Below the pieces are notes generated by a model, which had not been told where the DNA came from, made no database searches, and saw only the letters and a list, made by a program, of their open reading frames with translations. Positions 5,064-6,102 of a stretch of 6,102 nucleotides of DNA are shown piece by piece (positions within the stretch are counted from its first letter, which is position 1; each line of letters starts with the position of its first letter). This DNA comes from Candidatus Margulisiibacteriota bacterium (GTDB lineage Bacteria > Margulisbacteria > Termititenacia > Termititenacales > Termititenacaceae). Location of the stretch: the NCBI GenBank assembly GCA_031264205.1, contig JAISEH010000018.1:1-6102 (forward strand), in the 5' to 3' direction. A program made the position numbers and the translations under genes.

Positions 5064-6102
5064 TTATTCTTTCTTATCTTCTTTTTTCTCGTCCTTTACT
5101 TCTTCGTACTGCGCGTCGACTACCTTGTCATCTTTTTTCTCGCCGCCGGACTGACCTTGCGCGCCGGCCGCATTAGCCGCCTGATATAAAACCGTGCCGA
5201 TCTCATAAATAACTTTTTGCAAACTTTCTTTTTTGGCCTTGATCTCATTCAAATCATTTTTGTCCAGCGCTTTTTTCAAATCGGCGATCTGCGCTTCCAG
5301 AGCGGTCTTTTTGTCCGCCGGAATTTTATCTTTGTTATCCGTCAAAGTTTTTTCGGCTTGATACATCAGCGCGTCCGCTTCGTTTTTGGTGTCGATCTGT
5401 TCTTTTTGTTTTTTATCTTCCTCGGCATGTACTTCGGCTTCTTTGCGCATTTTTTCGATTTCCTCTTTGGACAGGCCGGAAGAATTGGTGATCGTGATTT
5501 TTTGCTCGCGGCCGGTGCCGAGGTCTTTGGCCGAAACGTTCACAATGCCGTTGGCGTCGATGTCAAAAGTAACTTCGATTTGCGGCACGCCGCGCGGCGC
5601 GGGCGGTATGTCCCGCAGTTGAAAATTGCCCAGCGTGCGGTTGTCCTTGGCGAACTGCCGCTCGCCCTGCACGATATGAATATCCACCGCGGTCTGGCTG
5701 TCCGCCGCCGTCGAGAAGACCTGCGATTTTTTGGTCGGGATCGTGGTGTTTTTGGTAATCAATTGAGTGGCCACGCCGCCCAGCGTCTCAATACCGAGCG
5801 TCAACGGCGTCACGTCAAGCAGCACAATGTCCTTGACCTCGCCGGCCAGCACGCCGCCCTGTACGCCCGCGCCCACCGCCACACATTCGTCGGGGTTGAT
5901 CGAAGCATTTGGCTCTTTGCCGAAAAAGTCTTTGACGAGCTGACGCACACAGGGTATGCGCGTGGAGCCGCCAACCAAAATCACTTCATTGATGTCGGAC
6001 ATGGCCACGCCGGCGTCTTTCACGGCAATCTCGCAGGGTTTTTTGAGTTTGGTCAAAATCTCCGCGATCATCTGCTCAAATTTGGCGCGGCTCAGAGACA
6101 TG
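5064..6102 (-). CDS. dnaK: DnaK (Hsp70) chaperone, C-terminal part, cut by the window edge
   Basis: About 345 residues are visible, corresponding to the DnaK region from about residue 300 of the ATPase domain to the C terminus. The reading frame is open to the right edge. The methionine at 6101 aligns with an internal position (before LSRAKFEQM), so the true start lies outside. Visible landmarks are the nucleotide-binding segment ILVGGSTRIPCVRQLV, the domain linker VLLDVTPLTLGIET, and the beta-sandwich substrate domain with TTIPTKKSQVFSTAADSQTAVDIHIVQGER and FDIDANGIVNVSAKD. The helical lid begins around GLSKEEIEKMRKEAE. The tail holds an AGAQGQSGG stretch and VVDAQYEEVKDEKKEDKKE, the usual bacterial EEVKDKK ending with a longer Lys/Glu extension. 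dnaJ follows after 3 nt. grpE, hrcA and the operon promoter are not in the window. Confidence 0.97.
   Translation of the reverse strand, partial: MSLSRAKFEQMIAEILTKLKKPCEIAVKDAGVAMSDINEVILVGGSTRIPCVRQLVKDFFGKEPNASINPDECVAVGAGVQGGVLAGEVKDIVLLDVTPLTLGIETLGGVATQLITKNTTIPTKKSQVFSTAADSQTAVDIHIVQGERQFAKDNRTLGNFQLRDIPPAPRGVPQIEVTFDIDANGIVNVSAKDLGTGREQKITITNSSGLSKEEIEKMRKEAEVHAEEDKKQKEQIDTKNEADALMYQAEKTLTDNKDKIPADKKTALEAQIADLKKALDKNDLNEIKAKKESLQKVIYEIGTVLYQAANAAGAQGQSGGEKKDDKVVDAQYEEVKDEKKEDKKE

Noticed and set aside
4227..5189. Long open frame (320 codons) on the plus strand opposite dnaJ
   Set aside because: Alanine-rich low-complexity translation produced by the complement of the dnaJ Gly/Phe and zinc regions; dnaJ is certain.
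6099..6101. ATG at the right edge as the dnaK start
   Set aside because: It aligns inside the ATPase domain about 300 residues from the normal N terminus; the frame is open to the edge, so the gene is simply cut by the window.

Overview
The window is a stretch of bacterial chromosome of moderate GC, alternating GC-rich coding sequence with A/T-rich spacers. It carries seven protein genes. All have recognisable bacterial families: TsaB, DnaK, type I DnaJ, a YugP-like zinc protease, a WYL regulator, an XRE regulator and a 2H phosphoesterase. Nothing in the sequence fixes the phylum. An uncultured or poorly sampled lineage is plausible, but that is inference. No tRNA, rRNA, CRISPR array or transposase was seen.

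Layout. 1-1174: a small XRE-family DNA-binding protein (+) converges on a 2H phosphoesterase-like gene (-), with 19 bp between their stops. 1175-1257: a compact divergent promoter region. 1258-1902: tsaB (+), apparently translated from a leaderless mRNA. 1903-2089: an A/T-rich spacer with two copies of a 19-bp partly palindromic site and the promoter of the next gene. 2090-3076: a WYL-domain transcription regulator (+). 3077-3230: a gene-free spacer between convergent genes, with two more copies of the site in the opposite orientation. 3231-6102: a minus-strand run dnaK (cut by the window edge) - dnaJ - yugP-like, tightly spaced and probably one operon.

How the parts work together. dnaK and dnaJ encode the Hsp70 chaperone and its J-domain co-chaperone. 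The membrane zinc protease behind them suggests joint expression of protein folding and membrane-protein turnover. tsaB serves tRNA t6A37 modification; its partners are not in the window.

The most unusual signal is the set of four sites of the form ACGACAY-N3-TTGTCATA (7-5-7 core TAYGACA-N5-TGTCRTR) bracketing the WYL gene. Two lie upstream and two downstream, all with the same polarity relative to the gene (pointing inward). One covers the -35 zone of the WYL gene's extended -10 promoter. Outside the outer pair lies a further inverted pair of the 10-mer TATCCACAAT. The simplest reading is a set of operators for the WYL regulator. A dispersed genomic repeat, or the ends of a mobile or invertible cassette, remain alternatives.
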